Below are positions 11,194 through 21,200 of a stretch of DNA of 64,000 bases, piece after piece (within the stretch, counting starts at the first letter, position 1; each line of letters opens with the position of its first letter). The position numbers and the translations under genes were made by a program. Below the pieces are notes generated by a model that was not told the origin of the DNA, made no database searches, and worked only from the letters and a program-made list of their open reading frames with translations. Origin of the DNA: Sophora flavescens (Eukaryota > Streptophyta > Magnoliopsida > Fabales > Fabaceae). The stretch lies in NCBI GenBank assembly GCA_030762895.1, contig CM061069.1:103991923-104055922 (forward strand), given 5' to 3'.

Positions 11194-11302
11194 TGTCACG
11201 GCCGTGATGGCTATCACGACCAGGCCGTGACAGAATCTAACTTGCCTTTGTTGTCTGTCACGACCGTGATGGCTATCACGACCAGGCCGTGACAGAGTCT
11301 GA
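11194..11302. repeat. Palindromic word array CACGGCCGTG in T1
   Basis: Two copies of a composite unit (GTCACGRCCGTGATGG, then CTATCACGACCAGG, then CCGTGACAGA) are separated by CTTGCCTTTGTTGTC. The same composite word occurs in the Athila-type LTRs. Here it lies about 1.4 kb downstream of the TATA box, unlike the LTRs where it lies upstream. Confidence 0.8.
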
Positions 11303-12558
11303 CTTTGTTATTCATTGGGTTGGACTATTATGAGTTGGTTGTGATAAATTGCCTTATATGATATTGAGATGTTGGAATATTCTGTTGATTAATGTGTTAT
11401 GCATGATCTGCCTGGGTTTAATACTATGCTTAGATGATTTTAAGGAAATATATATATTTCTCGGAGGTATTTTGTTTGGGTGAGAGTTTTGAATATGAAT
11501 TAGAAGTGCCTCGCTATTATTTTATAGAAGTGATGTGATATAGAGTGTAAGTGGAGGTTATGAGGAAAAGCTTGAGGTACTAGGTTGTTATTGATAAAAG
11601 TCAGTGAGAATCATGTGTTGCATTGTTGTTTATAACCGTGTATTTGAGATACACGAGGTCCGAAGTTCTCGTGGACCGTTCCAAATTAGAATTTAAGTTG
11701 TGCAACTATAGTGTCATTGCTATGCATGAGCACCCTTGACAGAGTGAGAGATAGAATAAGGGTGTGCACCGACGGTACTGTGCAGCTATAGTGTCATTGC
11801 TTTGCATGAGCATTCTTATCGCGGATGAGAATGTGCATCGGCGTTGGGAACGTGTCACTTGGATGACTGACTGACATTCCTAACGAGGGATGTGTGACAG
11901 GATTAGTAGTGGCCACGTCAGCATAAAGGTTTAGTTGCATGAGTTGGAGGGTAGAGGATGATGTTATAAAGTATGGATGATTGTAGATTGTGAGTGATGC
12001 ATGTTTATAACTATTATTGTATTATATGCTATGAATCTTTTCCACTTATGATGATAGAACTGTTTCTTATCTCCCTATTTCTGTATTTTTGTGTATGTCT
12101 ACATTGTTACGTTAGATGACCAGATGGACGACTATGTTACTGAGGAGATGGATTGAACCCCATACGAGACGGAGGTTGTTGAGGAGTTGAACGACGTTCT
12201 ATATGAATTTGACGCTGAAGAACAACCTACTGATCCTAATAATGTAGCGTAGTAAGTTTAGGGCCAGTGAGTCACATAAGATGTTTTGTTTTCCGTAGTT
12301 GTAAGCAAGTTGTATAAATAAGTACCTGTGTGGGATCCTACCGAGAGGATACCCTAAACAATGTTGTGTAAAATAAGGATATTTATGTGTGTATTTATGT
12401 AATATAGTTTTGGTGTGTTTTATATTTGTAGAATTTATATGATTATTATTTAAGTTTTAATTTTTACGTATTTTCAACGATAAGTGCGCGATTAAGTAAA
12501 TAAATATTATGGTTTTAATTTAATAATACAATGGGGCACAACGGGGTGTCTCACGGAT

Positions 12559-12737
12559 AGCATATAAGGATACCCTCCATTATCAGCATCTACCTCGTTC
12601 CTAATATTTCTTGGGGCCAACATGAAGTTGTTGAAATAGTGGGAACAGAAATGAGTTGTCTCACGGTGTAAGTAAGACGCACATATTGATCCTTTCACCC
12701 TAGCCTTGTTTTTAACTGATCGTTTAAAGTCGCCCAT
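12559..12737 (-). pseudogene. TNP2 DUF4218-like segment, proximal half (split by T1)
   Basis: The minus-strand frame MGDFKRSVKNKARVKGSI continues with SYLHRETTHFCSHYF and NDGGYPY-like sequence, typical of the DUF4218 region after the TNP2 core (conserved S-I-x-x-x-Y and acidic H-F). At 12558 it is cut by T1 and resumes at 8691. Confidence 0.75.
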
Positions 12738-12908
12738 GAATTTAAGTGAGGAGAAACATTAATGACAAGTCATTATTCAAGGGACCCTAATTATTTAAAT
12801 GTGAAAATATAACATTATTACCTTTCAAACGGATACATCCACCTATATTGTACTGGTCCACCAAGCCTCGCTTCGTATGCAAGATGTATAGGGAGATGTT
12901 CCATTGAG

Positions 12909-14282
12909 TCAAAAAATCCTGGGGGGAAAAACCCTCTCCATCTTCCACAGAATTATTGGAATGTTTTCTTCCATCTTCTTCAGATCATCCGCTCTTAAAC
13001 TTGCAGAGCATAGATCTTTGAAGAAATGACTGATTTCTGTAAGCGGGTCCCAAAAAATACTTTGTTTTGTCCAATTATGCCATTCTCCATACCCCGGTAA
13101 TTTTGACACACCTGCTTTAGTGACTTTAGGAAGATCCCTAACCCGGCCCCATATTTGTTCAGGAGTCAACAAAGGCGGTGGACCTTCCTCTTCTGTCTGA
13201 TTCTTTTTGATTGCTAGGGTATTCCTTTGGAACGGATGTTCACGATCTAAGAACCGACAATGAGAATCAAACCAGGAACTTTTGCCACCATATCTCAGGG
13301 TAAAAGCCTTTCCATGTTCTATCCAATACGGGCACGCCAATTTACCATGGGTCCCCCAACTAGAGAGCATGTCATATGCAGGAAAATCATTGATAGTCCA
13401 CATCAGTGAGGCACTTATCATAGAGTTTCGCTTCTTTGAAACGTCATAAGTAAACACACCACCCCACAACTTCTTCAGATCATCGATCAGAGGCTGCAAA
13501 TTTACATCTATCCCAGCCTTCGGATTAGATGTTCCCAGTATGAGACAAGTCAGAAACATGTACGGTTTTGACATGCACATCTCGGGAGGAAGATTGTGCG
13601 GTGTAACAATCACTGGCAAACATGAATATGGCAAGGCTGACACCTGAATGTACAGGGTAAAACCATCTGAGCACAATCCAAGTCGTACATTGCGAGGATC
13701 TACTTCAAAATCAGGATGCACCCGATCGAAGTGCTTCCAGGCCTCACCATCAGAAGGGTGGCGTATAAGGCCCGTATTTCTCCTATTTTCATAATGCCAC
13801 CTCATATGTCCCGCAGTTTGCGGTGATGCAAACAGTCTCTGCAACCTTGGAATTATTGGCAGATAGAACATTGACTTCGCAGGAGCTGGTTTGTTCTTAC
13901 TACGGTCACTAGTTTGAACGCGGTACCTGGGTATCTGACAAAATTTATATTCTTCCAATGTGCTATCTTTTGTACCCGAAGCACTGTCATAATATACCAT
14001 GCACCTGTTCGGACAATAGTCTATCTTGTTAGCCCCCAGACCTAGTTTCGTCACCAACCACTTCGCATCATAATAACTTTTTGGTAACAACTCTTTGAAG
14101 CGTGTCACATCTTGAAGCATTTTACAAAAAAACTCCAAACACTACTCGGGCACATTCCAATTGGACTTGCAAGCAAGAAGCCTAACACAAATTGATAATT
14201 TTGAATATGACGCCCCTTCAAACAACGGCATATTTGTCTCTAACAATAGATTGTAGAATCTCATCACCAATTCATTAGGAGG
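12909..14282 (-). pseudogene. TNP2 transposase catalytic core
   Basis: This is the catalytic region of a CACTA TNP2-type transposase (PF02992 type), which cuts at the terminal repeats. Visible family features are the cysteine-bearing PNRCMVYY, IPRLQRLF, the MRWHYENR segment, FEVDPRNVRLGLCSDGF, then VSALPYSCLPVIVTPHNLPPE and DLKKLWGGV. The block LACPYWIEHGKAF follows and the HRFL-type motif is HCRFLDREHPF. A stop (about 14143) separates it from conserved upstream sequence (NELVMRFYNLLLE at about 14250). It forms one gene with 14283-14840, now interrupted by two nonsense codons and T1. Confidence 0.88.
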
Positions 14283-14840
14283 CTATTCCATGTCACCGGA
14301 CTCATCCGCCTCGAAGTTCCCATGTTGCCCAAGGCAATCGTCCACCATCATATACATTGACTGGAGTTGTTCGACATAGTCGTCGTGTAAGCCACTGCCT
14401 GATGCACCCATGTCAAGATCGTCACCACCGACATCATTCAGATTAATATCCGGCAACTCCTCACCATGATCAATCCATATCCAATAATTTGGCTTGAACC
14501 CACATTTGTATAGGTGCAACTTCACGTCATCATCACTCAAAACTGTCATACAATTGTACTTTATGCACGGACATCGAATCCCTCCCTCTTCTGCATAATC
14601 ACAATGTTGTTTGGCTTTCGATATAAACTCCTTAACTCCAACTACAAATGATTGTTTTAGAAGTCGCCTCCCAGACTCATTCCTATCATACACCCAACTA
14701 CGGCTCGGGAGATAATATTCCATCCTTCTGCATATCCAGATAAATTTATGTATTTTTAAACATGATTCTATAACCTCGAATCGCTCCCTTTCCTTCAAAA
14801 GTGTGACCCTATCCCATTCGAGGAAAAACTTTTTCACCAC
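14283..14840 (-). pseudogene. TNP2 N-terminal transposase-associated domain
   Basis: The frame carries SWVYDRNESGRRLLKQSF, GVKEFISKA and IRCPCIKYNC (the transposase-associated zinc-type motif, with the last Cys pair altered by K-Y), then a WIDHGEELP motif. It is colinear with the catalytic core and separated from it by a stop at 14285. The Met at 14840 is probably internal, since an EWDR segment continues from an upstream exon. It is homologous to 1240-1470. Confidence 0.8.
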
Positions 14841-14859
14841 TGTATTATACTAGTTACTC

Positions 14860-15640
14860 ATCGCTTCTCACGTCTTATAGCTGACGAAATTTCGGCAGCA
14901 TTTCCCATTGGTCTCCAAGTACACGACTTGACCGCGGTAAGATGCCACAATCAAGCATGGACCCAGAGAACAAAAGGAAATGGTTTGAACCGAAATTTCA
15001 TCAACTATATAATAGATGAGAATCAACGAGTGATTAGTATATCATTGGAGTAAAAGTTTTTTCCCAAACTGTCCCCATTGGACAATTCAAGAGTCAATAA
15101 AATGAACGATACCATGACCACGAGTACACATGCTCAATAATATTGAACCTTGAACGAGAATCTACGGTTTTTCTCAATTACGTATAATTAATTGTACTCT
15201 ATATGCATAACAACTTTAAATAACATTTAAAATTCGGCACACAAACACATAAGTAAAACTATCGGGACTAACAAAATTTCATACTAATTAATAACATAAA
15301 CAATTTAAAACAAATTTAAGTAAATAAAATGTTAACATTAAACTACGTAATTTCCAAATTTCACTTAAACTACATTATTTCTCAAACATATTTAACAACA
15401 TAAACAATTTTAAAAAAAAAATAAGTAAATAAAATTAACAACAAACTACGTGTTTTCCAAATTTCACTTAAACAACATAATTTCTCAAACAAAGTACCTA
15501 GACACTACACCACATAATTTTTATACAAACTATATATGATTTCACAATATTAAACTATCAGATTTTCAAACTAATTAACAATAACAACAATTGAAAACTA
15601 ATTGAAAAAAAAATAAATATGAACCTGAGAGTATAGGTGC
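14860..15640. other. CACTA-2 intron/5' non-coding sequence
   Basis: The first 300 bases align by eye with 760-1090 of CACTA-1 in reverse complement. The rest is AT-rich with ACAACATAAACAATTT-type direct repeats. No gene is seen. Confidence 0.5.
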
Positions 15641-16200
15641 CTACTGACAGTGGTTGTTGCTGCCGCGGTGGTGGTGGTGACAGTGCTCTGCCTTCAACAA
15701 AAAATCAGGACAATAGTGTCAAAGGCAACCAAAATAGTACAGTGAAACAATGAAAAAAAATCAACCAAACAATCAATAAATACAAACCTGGCAGTGCTGG
15801 AGTGGAAATGGGTGGTTGCTCAGGTGGTGGCCGGCACGTCTAAGGGTATGGCAGCGCGACGGTCGGAGCAGGTTAGGGAGAAGGAGAGGGAGAGAGAACA
15901 GAGGGACACGGCGGCGGTGGCTTGGGGTGGACACAGCTGCGAGGGGTGGTAACAGTGGCGGATGGCTCGGCTGAGAGAGAAGAGAGGGAGAGGTAGAACA
16001 AGAGGGAGAGACCGAAAGAGAGAAGGAGAGAAATAGAGAATAGAGGGAGAGGGAGGCGGTCGTGGTGGTGCTTTTGGTGGTGGCGATGACTTACGGTGGT
16101 AATGGAGGAGGAGGGCGCGACTGAGACGAGTGGGGAGAAGGAGGAGAGTAGAGAGAGATTGGAGAAGGAGTAAAGGTAGGGGAAGAGGCGGGTGTGGCTG
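15641..16200 (-). other. CT-rich (minus strand) leader of CACTA-2
   Basis: On the minus strand this reads as a pyrimidine-rich, CCACC-rich leader with several possible splice donors, including CACTGCCAG|GTTTGT at about 15787. It resembles a host gene 5' leader rather than transposase coding sequence. Equivalent leaders lie just inside the 5' ends of CACTA-3 and CACTA-4. Confidence 0.5.
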
Positions 16201-16559
16201 GTGACTTAAAATGAAAGTTTCCGACGGACACGAACATTTCCGACGGCTTTTACCATCGGTAATTCAAAAAATAGGTTACCGACGGAAAATTCCGTCAGTA
16301 AGGAGATCCATATTTCCGACGGAATGTCCGTCGGTAGTATATTGTCACAATTTCCAACGGAATTTCCGTCGGTACACTTGGTGCCACAATTTTTTACATT
16401 TCCTGCCATTGATACCGACGACATTACCGACGGAAAAAGTCATCGGTAATTTTTGTGCCTTTTACAGTTCACGCTTTGCGACGGAAAATTCCGTCGGTAA
16501 CGCGTCATTTACCGACGGAGGACATGGCCGTCGATAAATTTCCGTCGAAAATCAGGCCT
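16201..16559. repeat. CACTA-2 5' subterminal repeats
   Basis: About twelve direct and inverted copies of TTCCGACGG / CCGTCGGTA occur, many as back-to-back pairs such as GACGGAAAATTCCGTCGG. The canonical CACTACAAGAAAA terminus is absent; the repeats end at AATCAGGCCT next to CACTAGTG. Confidence 0.8.
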
Positions 16560-16567
16560 CACTAGTG
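16560..16567. other. CACTAGTG palindromic junction between CACTA-2 and CACTA-4
   Basis: The 8-base palindrome can be read as the start of CACTA-4 on the plus strand or of CACTA-2 on the minus strand. Both elements appear truncated of their outer CACTACAAGAAAA at exactly this point. Confidence 0.6.
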
Positions 16568-16579
16568 CAATAAGTGCTT

Positions 16580-16860
16580 TTTACGTCAATTAAAATTGAT
16601 TTTATAGGTCAGAATATTGTGGAGGTAAATACAGCTGACGTTAAATATAAAACTATTAACGTCAGTTCTGTAACACAACTGACGTTAATGTTGTTCAAAC
16701 TAACATCAGTTATGTTAAAGAACTGACGTTACAGGTTTTATTTTTAACGTCAATTTCCTGATACAACTGACGTTAATAGTGTACTGTATATTTTATAAAA
16801 TACTATTAACGTTAGTTGTTTGATACAACTGACGTTAATATTTTTTTTTAAACTCAGTTT
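16580..16860. repeat. CACTA-4 left subterminal repeats
   Basis: Repeated inverted pairs of AACGTCAGTT and AACTGACGTTA flank short spacers. They match the array at 19985-20240. Confidence 0.8.
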
Positions 16861-17050
16861 TAAAATATCACTCCCCTCAGCTATCCCTGCATTAAGTAAA
16901 TATCCCAGTAACACAGAATATTACACACATTACAGAATTGCAAACACTGCCCTTAAATTTCAATATTAACTAAAAGAAAAGAAATATACAAAGGAACAAT
17001 GGGGGGACTTAAAACCAAACCCATGTATAGGAAAAACATAACTATCTACA

Positions 17051-17051
<1 letters not shown>

Positions 17052-17128
<77 letters not shown>

Positions 17129-17164
17129 AGTCTCTAATGTCTAAAAACAAAACTACCAATCTAA

Positions 17165-17211
<47 letters not shown>
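17052..17211. repeat. (GT)n(TA)n microsatellites
   Basis: A GT run leads into about 30 TA dinucleotides (to 17125). A second run of about 23 AT units lies at 17165-17211. They are inside CACTA-4 non-coding sequence. Confidence 0.95.
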
Positions 17212-17213
<2 letters not shown>

Positions 17214-17253
17214 ATTAATTAGTTTCTAAAGTCTAACAAAAAAACTATTCATC

Positions 17254-17737
17254 TAAGTATTGCGGAGGTATCTTGTCAATTCCTTTTTCAGCCGCATACT
17301 TGAAGAAGAATTCTGCCAAGCGCATCCTCAAGTCTCTAAACTCATCTTTTTGAAGAGGCAACTGGTTGTTAAATGCCTACACACGTTCAAATAATATCAA
17401 TAACATTAACGCAAGTCATTACCAAAACTATAATATATAATTTAACAAGTTGTTTAAATATTACCTTCTTCCATCCATCCGTAATAGATGCGGAGACTAT
17501 GTTCAGCATATGAAGCATCACATAATAGCCGCACGACCATCCGTCAGTTTGAAATCGAGACTACAAACAAAATTAATTTCAATGTCAGTTAAATATACAT
17601 ATAAATTAGTAATTATAATATTAACTATTTGATAAATAAACTATCAAACCTTGAGGATGATCCAATCAGGATTTCCTTTAGCCTTAGAAGTCCTACTTCT
17701 CCCGTTGGCGCAACTTATGCTACTCGCCTTCAGCGCG
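17254..17737 (-). pseudogene. Ulp1-type cysteine protease C-terminal exons (CACTA-borne)
   Basis: Three minus-strand exons with canonical splice sites stay open when joined: about 17737-17650 (donor CTCAAG|GTTTG), 17560-17465 (acceptor TTTGTAG, donor AAGAAG|GTAAT) and about 17378-17254. The middle exon has Q-T-D-G-W-S-C-G-Y-Y-V-M, which matches the oxyanion Gln and nucleophilic Cys of Ulp1/SENP-like proteases (PF02902 type). The last exon has the LRMRLAEFFFKY helix seen at their C-terminus. The N-terminal part with the catalytic His/Asp is missing. Ulp1 domains are common in plant CACTA and Mutator proteins, so this probably belongs to the transposon. It lies directly downstream of the DMS3-like exons on the same strand. 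Confidence 0.7.
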
Positions 17738-17919
17738 CTATCATAAACAAATAATCATGTCAATTAACAAATTCATATATCATGTGTGTAATAAACGAAA
17801 AACAACTGATATTAAAACTTAAATTAATTGACAAAAAAAATTAGTCATCAAATATTCATAAGAAAAGAAAACCATTGAAATTAATGCATTGAGAAGGTCA
17901 ATATTTATTTGGCACGAAC

Positions 17920-19028
17920 CTGCTTCCAAGAGAAAATATGCCACATTTCTTAATCATTCCTCCATCTAATGACAAAGCTCCATCATGAATGCAAGAGAGC
18001 GCGTTTAGCATCTCATTACGGGTTTTATATATCTGTATACGTGAGAAAATGGCATAAAATAATGTCTCTCTGAGACCATGCCCACTAGCAGTAAGAAAAG
18101 ATAAGTGCTCAGAATCCAAATGGATCATGTTCACTGCATAATCAATAAACCCAGCTAGGCACTCCCCATTTGGCAATCTTGGCTTTGGAATAGCCAGTTT
18201 CCTTTGTGGATCGTTGGCTACACCACCACCCACAAATGGACTGCAACCAAGACAATTATCAAGTATAAGTTATATAAAAAAGTAAAAGCAAACAACTTGA
18301 GCTTACTTTTAAACTAACACACACACATGTATAACTTGCCTTAACTGTTCGAGGCATATGACAATAATGTTAGCTTTTTTAAAAAATGTATCTTCTCATA
18401 ACAAGTGTAGTTTCTCTTTTCATAACCATGCTAATGAAAAATAGATTATAGAAATAAGAGTATGGTAATCAGATTTTAATATACACGGGTAATAATGTAG
18501 TTGGAAACTTCACAGATCATGTGACACCACAAGTGTTATTGCATGCTAAAAAAATGAAAAATATGCAAAAAGGGTTTCCAGTATTTGAAAGAACAATAAT
18601 GTTAACCTGCTAATGTCATCACTTTCAACCCTGGCAAGTATTCCCACAATTTCCCTTGCAAATGGTAAACTCAATGGCTGAACCAAAGAATTGACTTTGA
18701 GAAATATGCCAGCAGCAAAGTTCTCCTTTTCCAATATTTGTTTTATTTCCACTTTAGTATGAATGTCATCACTTTCATTCTCTTTTGTCACAATAGTTGA
18801 ACAATACCTTCCAAGACTCGCTGAAAAGTAGATTAGATCAGCCACAAAACAAAAATGTTGGAGAATAACTCAGAAAATGCTTAACTAAATTGATAGATTT
18901 CTACCATACCTTGTAACTCAGCTATAGACTTTGCTAACCCATTTGATTGTCAATTTAAGGAATTTAATGTTATCTTCATGTTGCCTCATGCTATTCTCGA
19001 CACTCTCTACGTTATAAATTGGATTCAT
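17920..19028 (-). pseudogene. DMS3-like: DMS3-like gene fragment captured by CACTA-4 (three exons)
   Basis: Three exons with retained introns are seen on the minus strand. Exon A (19028-18910; acceptor TTTTTTAG, donor ACAAG|GTATGG) has SMRQHEDNIKFLK and, after a frameshift, GLAKSIAELQ. Exon B (18820-18607) has ASLGRYCSTIV and ILEKENFAAGIF. Exon C (18240-17920; donor AAGCAG|GTTCGT) has PRLPNGECLAGFIDYAVN, SGHGLRETLFY and GALSLDGGMIKKCGIF. I recognise these as DEFECTIVE IN MERISTEM SILENCING 3, the SMC-hinge-related protein of the DDR complex that helps recruit Pol V in RNA-directed DNA methylation. A segment between exons B and C seems to be missing, as is the N-terminus. Retained introns argue for DNA-level capture rather than a retrocopy. 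It could alternatively be a host pseudogene invaded on both sides, but both ends lie within one pair of CACTA-4 repeats. Confidence 0.8.
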
Positions 19029-19631
19029 CTAAAAAAGAACAAACAACAAAAGTTTCAATGATGTGGACGAGTCACATTCAAATTAGACATCATAGCTGCA
19101 TGAATCATTTTTAGAGAAAGAAAAATGATTTTTGTACACCTAATGCAACACTTACATAGAATATTATGTTTGATGTGCGTGTGTATTGTATGTAAAACTG
19201 AAATGGTATATCATATACAAATACAATTTGGGTATTGTATTCTAAGGTGTCCACATAACAGAACTTTTATAAAAAAAAGTAACACTAATAAACATAGGTA
19301 CTCTAAATTCTTGTTTTGCATCTCAAAATCAAGAACATTATCAATTGATTAGGACCTTGAAGTCCCTTGTCATGGACAACAAAACCTAGTTCACTAACAA
19401 AACTTGCATAAGCTAATTTTTGACTTGCACATAAAGGAATACTTCAACTTGATAAAACACTCTCAAACAAACCAACAACCATAAACCACAAATAAGATAA
19501 TCCTCCAGGGTTTGGAGAAAACGCTAGCTAACACCAAAGACTCAAACTCACAATTTCAAGTTTCAACTACAGAGACTACAGTTTCAACACACACTCAAAA
19601 CCAAAAATAAAAAAATGTGCCCTAAAGACTC
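19029..19631. other. CACTA-4 intron-like sequence
   Basis: AT-rich sequence lies between DMS3-like exon A and the CT-rich leader. No further exon is recognised. The plus-strand ORF at 19125-19352 has no family features. Confidence 0.4.
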
Positions 19632-19960
19632 ACCAGAAATAGGTGCTCGCGTGGTGGTGGGGAGGGGAGCTCGAGTGGTGGCCAACGTTCGATGTGGTTA
19701 CTGAGAGAAGAGGGACAAGGAGAGTTAGTGCGCGGGAAGGGGAAAGAGAGATGTCAAGTTATTGCAAAGAATGAGCAGTAAAGACAGAGTTAGGGTTAAG
19801 AATGTACCTCACGGTGGTGGCGAAGAAGCCCTCGTGGTGGTTGCGGTGGAGAGGAGCTCGTGATTAGGGCAGAGTGAGAGTGAGAGTGAGAGTGAGCGTG
19901 ATGAAAAGAGAAGAACAGAGACGTACAAAGCGAAGTGAAAAAGGCGCACGGGTGTAATCG
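19632..19960 (-). other. CT-rich (minus strand) leader of CACTA-4
   Basis: On the minus strand this has TCTC/ACTC repeats, then CACCACC-rich sequence with a donor-like CCGTGAG|GTACAT (about 19805) and a second CTATTTCTG|GTGAGT (about 19635). It looks like a short non-coding first exon or a captured 5' leader placed just inside the subterminal repeats. Confidence 0.5.
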
Positions 19961-19979
19961 TTATAATCAAAAATAAAAC

Positions 19980-20279
19980 AACATTTTACGTCAGTTGTTT
20001 AATACAACTGACGTTAGAAGTCATTTTTAACGTCAGTTGTCTTAAACAACTGACGTTAAAAGTCATTGTTTAACGTCAGTTGTATAAACAACTGACGCTA
20101 AAAGTGTTAATAATTCTTGCAAATCACTTTTAACGTCAGTTCATTACACAACTGACGCAAATAGTGATTTAATATTTACAAAACTGCCACCGCCTCATTT
20201 TAACGTCAAACATATGGTCAACTGACATAAAACGTTCCCGTATATTACATTATTTCCACTAGTGCCTTTTCTTGTAGTG
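19980..20279. repeat. CACTA-4 right subterminal repeats and terminus
   Basis: Inverted pairs such as TAACGTCAGTTGT / ACAACTGACGTTAA are repeated at least four times. They are followed by CACTAGTGCC and the CTTGTAGTG end. Confidence 0.85.
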
Positions 20280-21200
20280 AGTATACCGAATTGTATGAAG
20301 TAATAAAGTTTAAGGTAAGGTTGTCAATCCCATAAAAATTTTGTTCCAATTACCAATTTAAAAACTAATCAGTATTTGAGCTTACAAATGTATCAATGAA
20401 TGAATTATTTTAATGAACAATGGCAAAAACAAAACAACGAATTAAAGTAGTAAAGTTAATGACAAATGTAGTGAATTATCAATGATTAGGAGTAGAATCG
20501 GCTTAGCTCTCCTCCTATTCAACTCACTCCACTCTCAATCCAAACAACATTCACTCAATTCATGTTTGAATTCACTGGATTAGACTAGGTTCAATTCCTT
20601 GATACATAGTCCTTTTGATTCAAGCTACGAACTTGGATTCCTTAGGTCTTCTCAATTCAAATCAAGCATTAGGCATGATAGTTAACAAGAAGACACAATC
20701 GCAAAGTCTCATTCCTATGACATCATAATTATTGTGATTAACTTTATATTCCAATCCAATAGCCAATTTTCCAATTGCAATATTGAAATATTGTGATTAA
20801 CTTTGTATTCCAAATGCAATACTGTAATATCTAAGATTAATTCTAGGGTGATCAATCCAAGAAAAGCGTTAAACACATAAGCAACCACTCAATTTGAATG
20901 AATTAATACTTGAATTAAGAGTATAATTTCGTATACACAAAAGAATCAAATCAAGGTTAATTTCTCCTAATCTAAAGATTTAATTACACATGCTAAAAAG
21001 AAATAAATGATATAAGAATACGAGATTAGGAAGAACTCCATAAGAATTTGATATATCTTGCAACTTGAATCTTCAAGATTGAAGCCCCTCAAACCCAATG
21101 TCACAGGGGGGAAGAGGCATAGAGTTCAACAAATAAAACCGACTGACAATTGCCTCTATTTTGACAAAATCTACTATTTATAATATTTTTCATAGCTGAT
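20280..21200 (-). mobile_element. LTR remnant, Athila-like
   Basis: The stretch begins AGTATACCGAATTG...AAGTAATAAAG and continues with CAATCCCATAAA. This parallels the 'GGCAAGTGTACC...AAGTAATAAAA...GATCCCATAG' start of the Athila-type LTRs at 45350 and 59590. AACTCCATAAGAA near 21040 parallels GAACTCCATGGGAG there. The start is missing at the CACTA-4 end and the right limit is unclear. Confidence 0.4.

Larger units (their letters stand above)
8692..12553 (+). mobile_element. T1: 3.86-kb LTR-like element (solo LTR or LARD-type)
   Basis: It starts TGTAACACCCCG and ends CGGGGTGTCTCA, so it has TG...CA ends with short inverted repeats. It is flanked by a perfect 5-bp duplication CGGAT (8687-8691, 12554-12558). 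It has no long ORF and no internal copy of the start sequence, which fits a long solo LTR better than a two-LTR element. A CTATAAATA box lies at 9781. Blocks at about 10840-11060, 11700-11880 and 12320-12553 match T2, so the two belong to one family. It inserted into the TNP2 gene of CACTA-2. Confidence 0.75.
6917..16567 (-). mobile_element. CACTA-2: En/Spm transposon, 3'-truncated and split by T1
   Basis: On the minus strand it shows 5' subterminal repeats with a TCCGACGG core (16201-16555), a CT-rich leader, a TNP2-type transposase gene (14840 down to 7588) and the start of a TnpA-like gene (7418 down). The 3' subterminal repeats and terminus are missing; sequence changes to copia at about 6917. 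T1 with a perfect CGGAT duplication (8687-8691 and 12554-12558) interrupts it. The 5' end meets CACTA-4 at a CACTAGTG palindrome (16560-16567) and lacks a canonical CTTGTAGTG end. Without T1 the remnant is about 5.8 kb. Confidence 0.85.
16560..20279 (-). mobile_element. CACTA-4: CACTA transposon carrying Ulp1 and DMS3-like exons
   Basis: The right end is CCTTTTCTTGTAGTG (to 20279), a canonical CACTA terminus in reverse complement, preceded by AACGTCAGTTG / CAACTGACGTT subterminal palindromes (19985-20240). The same palindromes sit at the left (16580-16850), behind CACTAGTGCAATAAG. The right inner sequence also has CACTAGTGGAAATAA, so the left end seems to lack only the outermost 15 or so bases. 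Inside, on the minus strand, are a CT-rich leader, three DMS3-like exons and three Ulp1-protease exons. No transposase core is present, so it would be non-autonomous. No matching 3-bp duplication was found. Confidence 0.75.
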
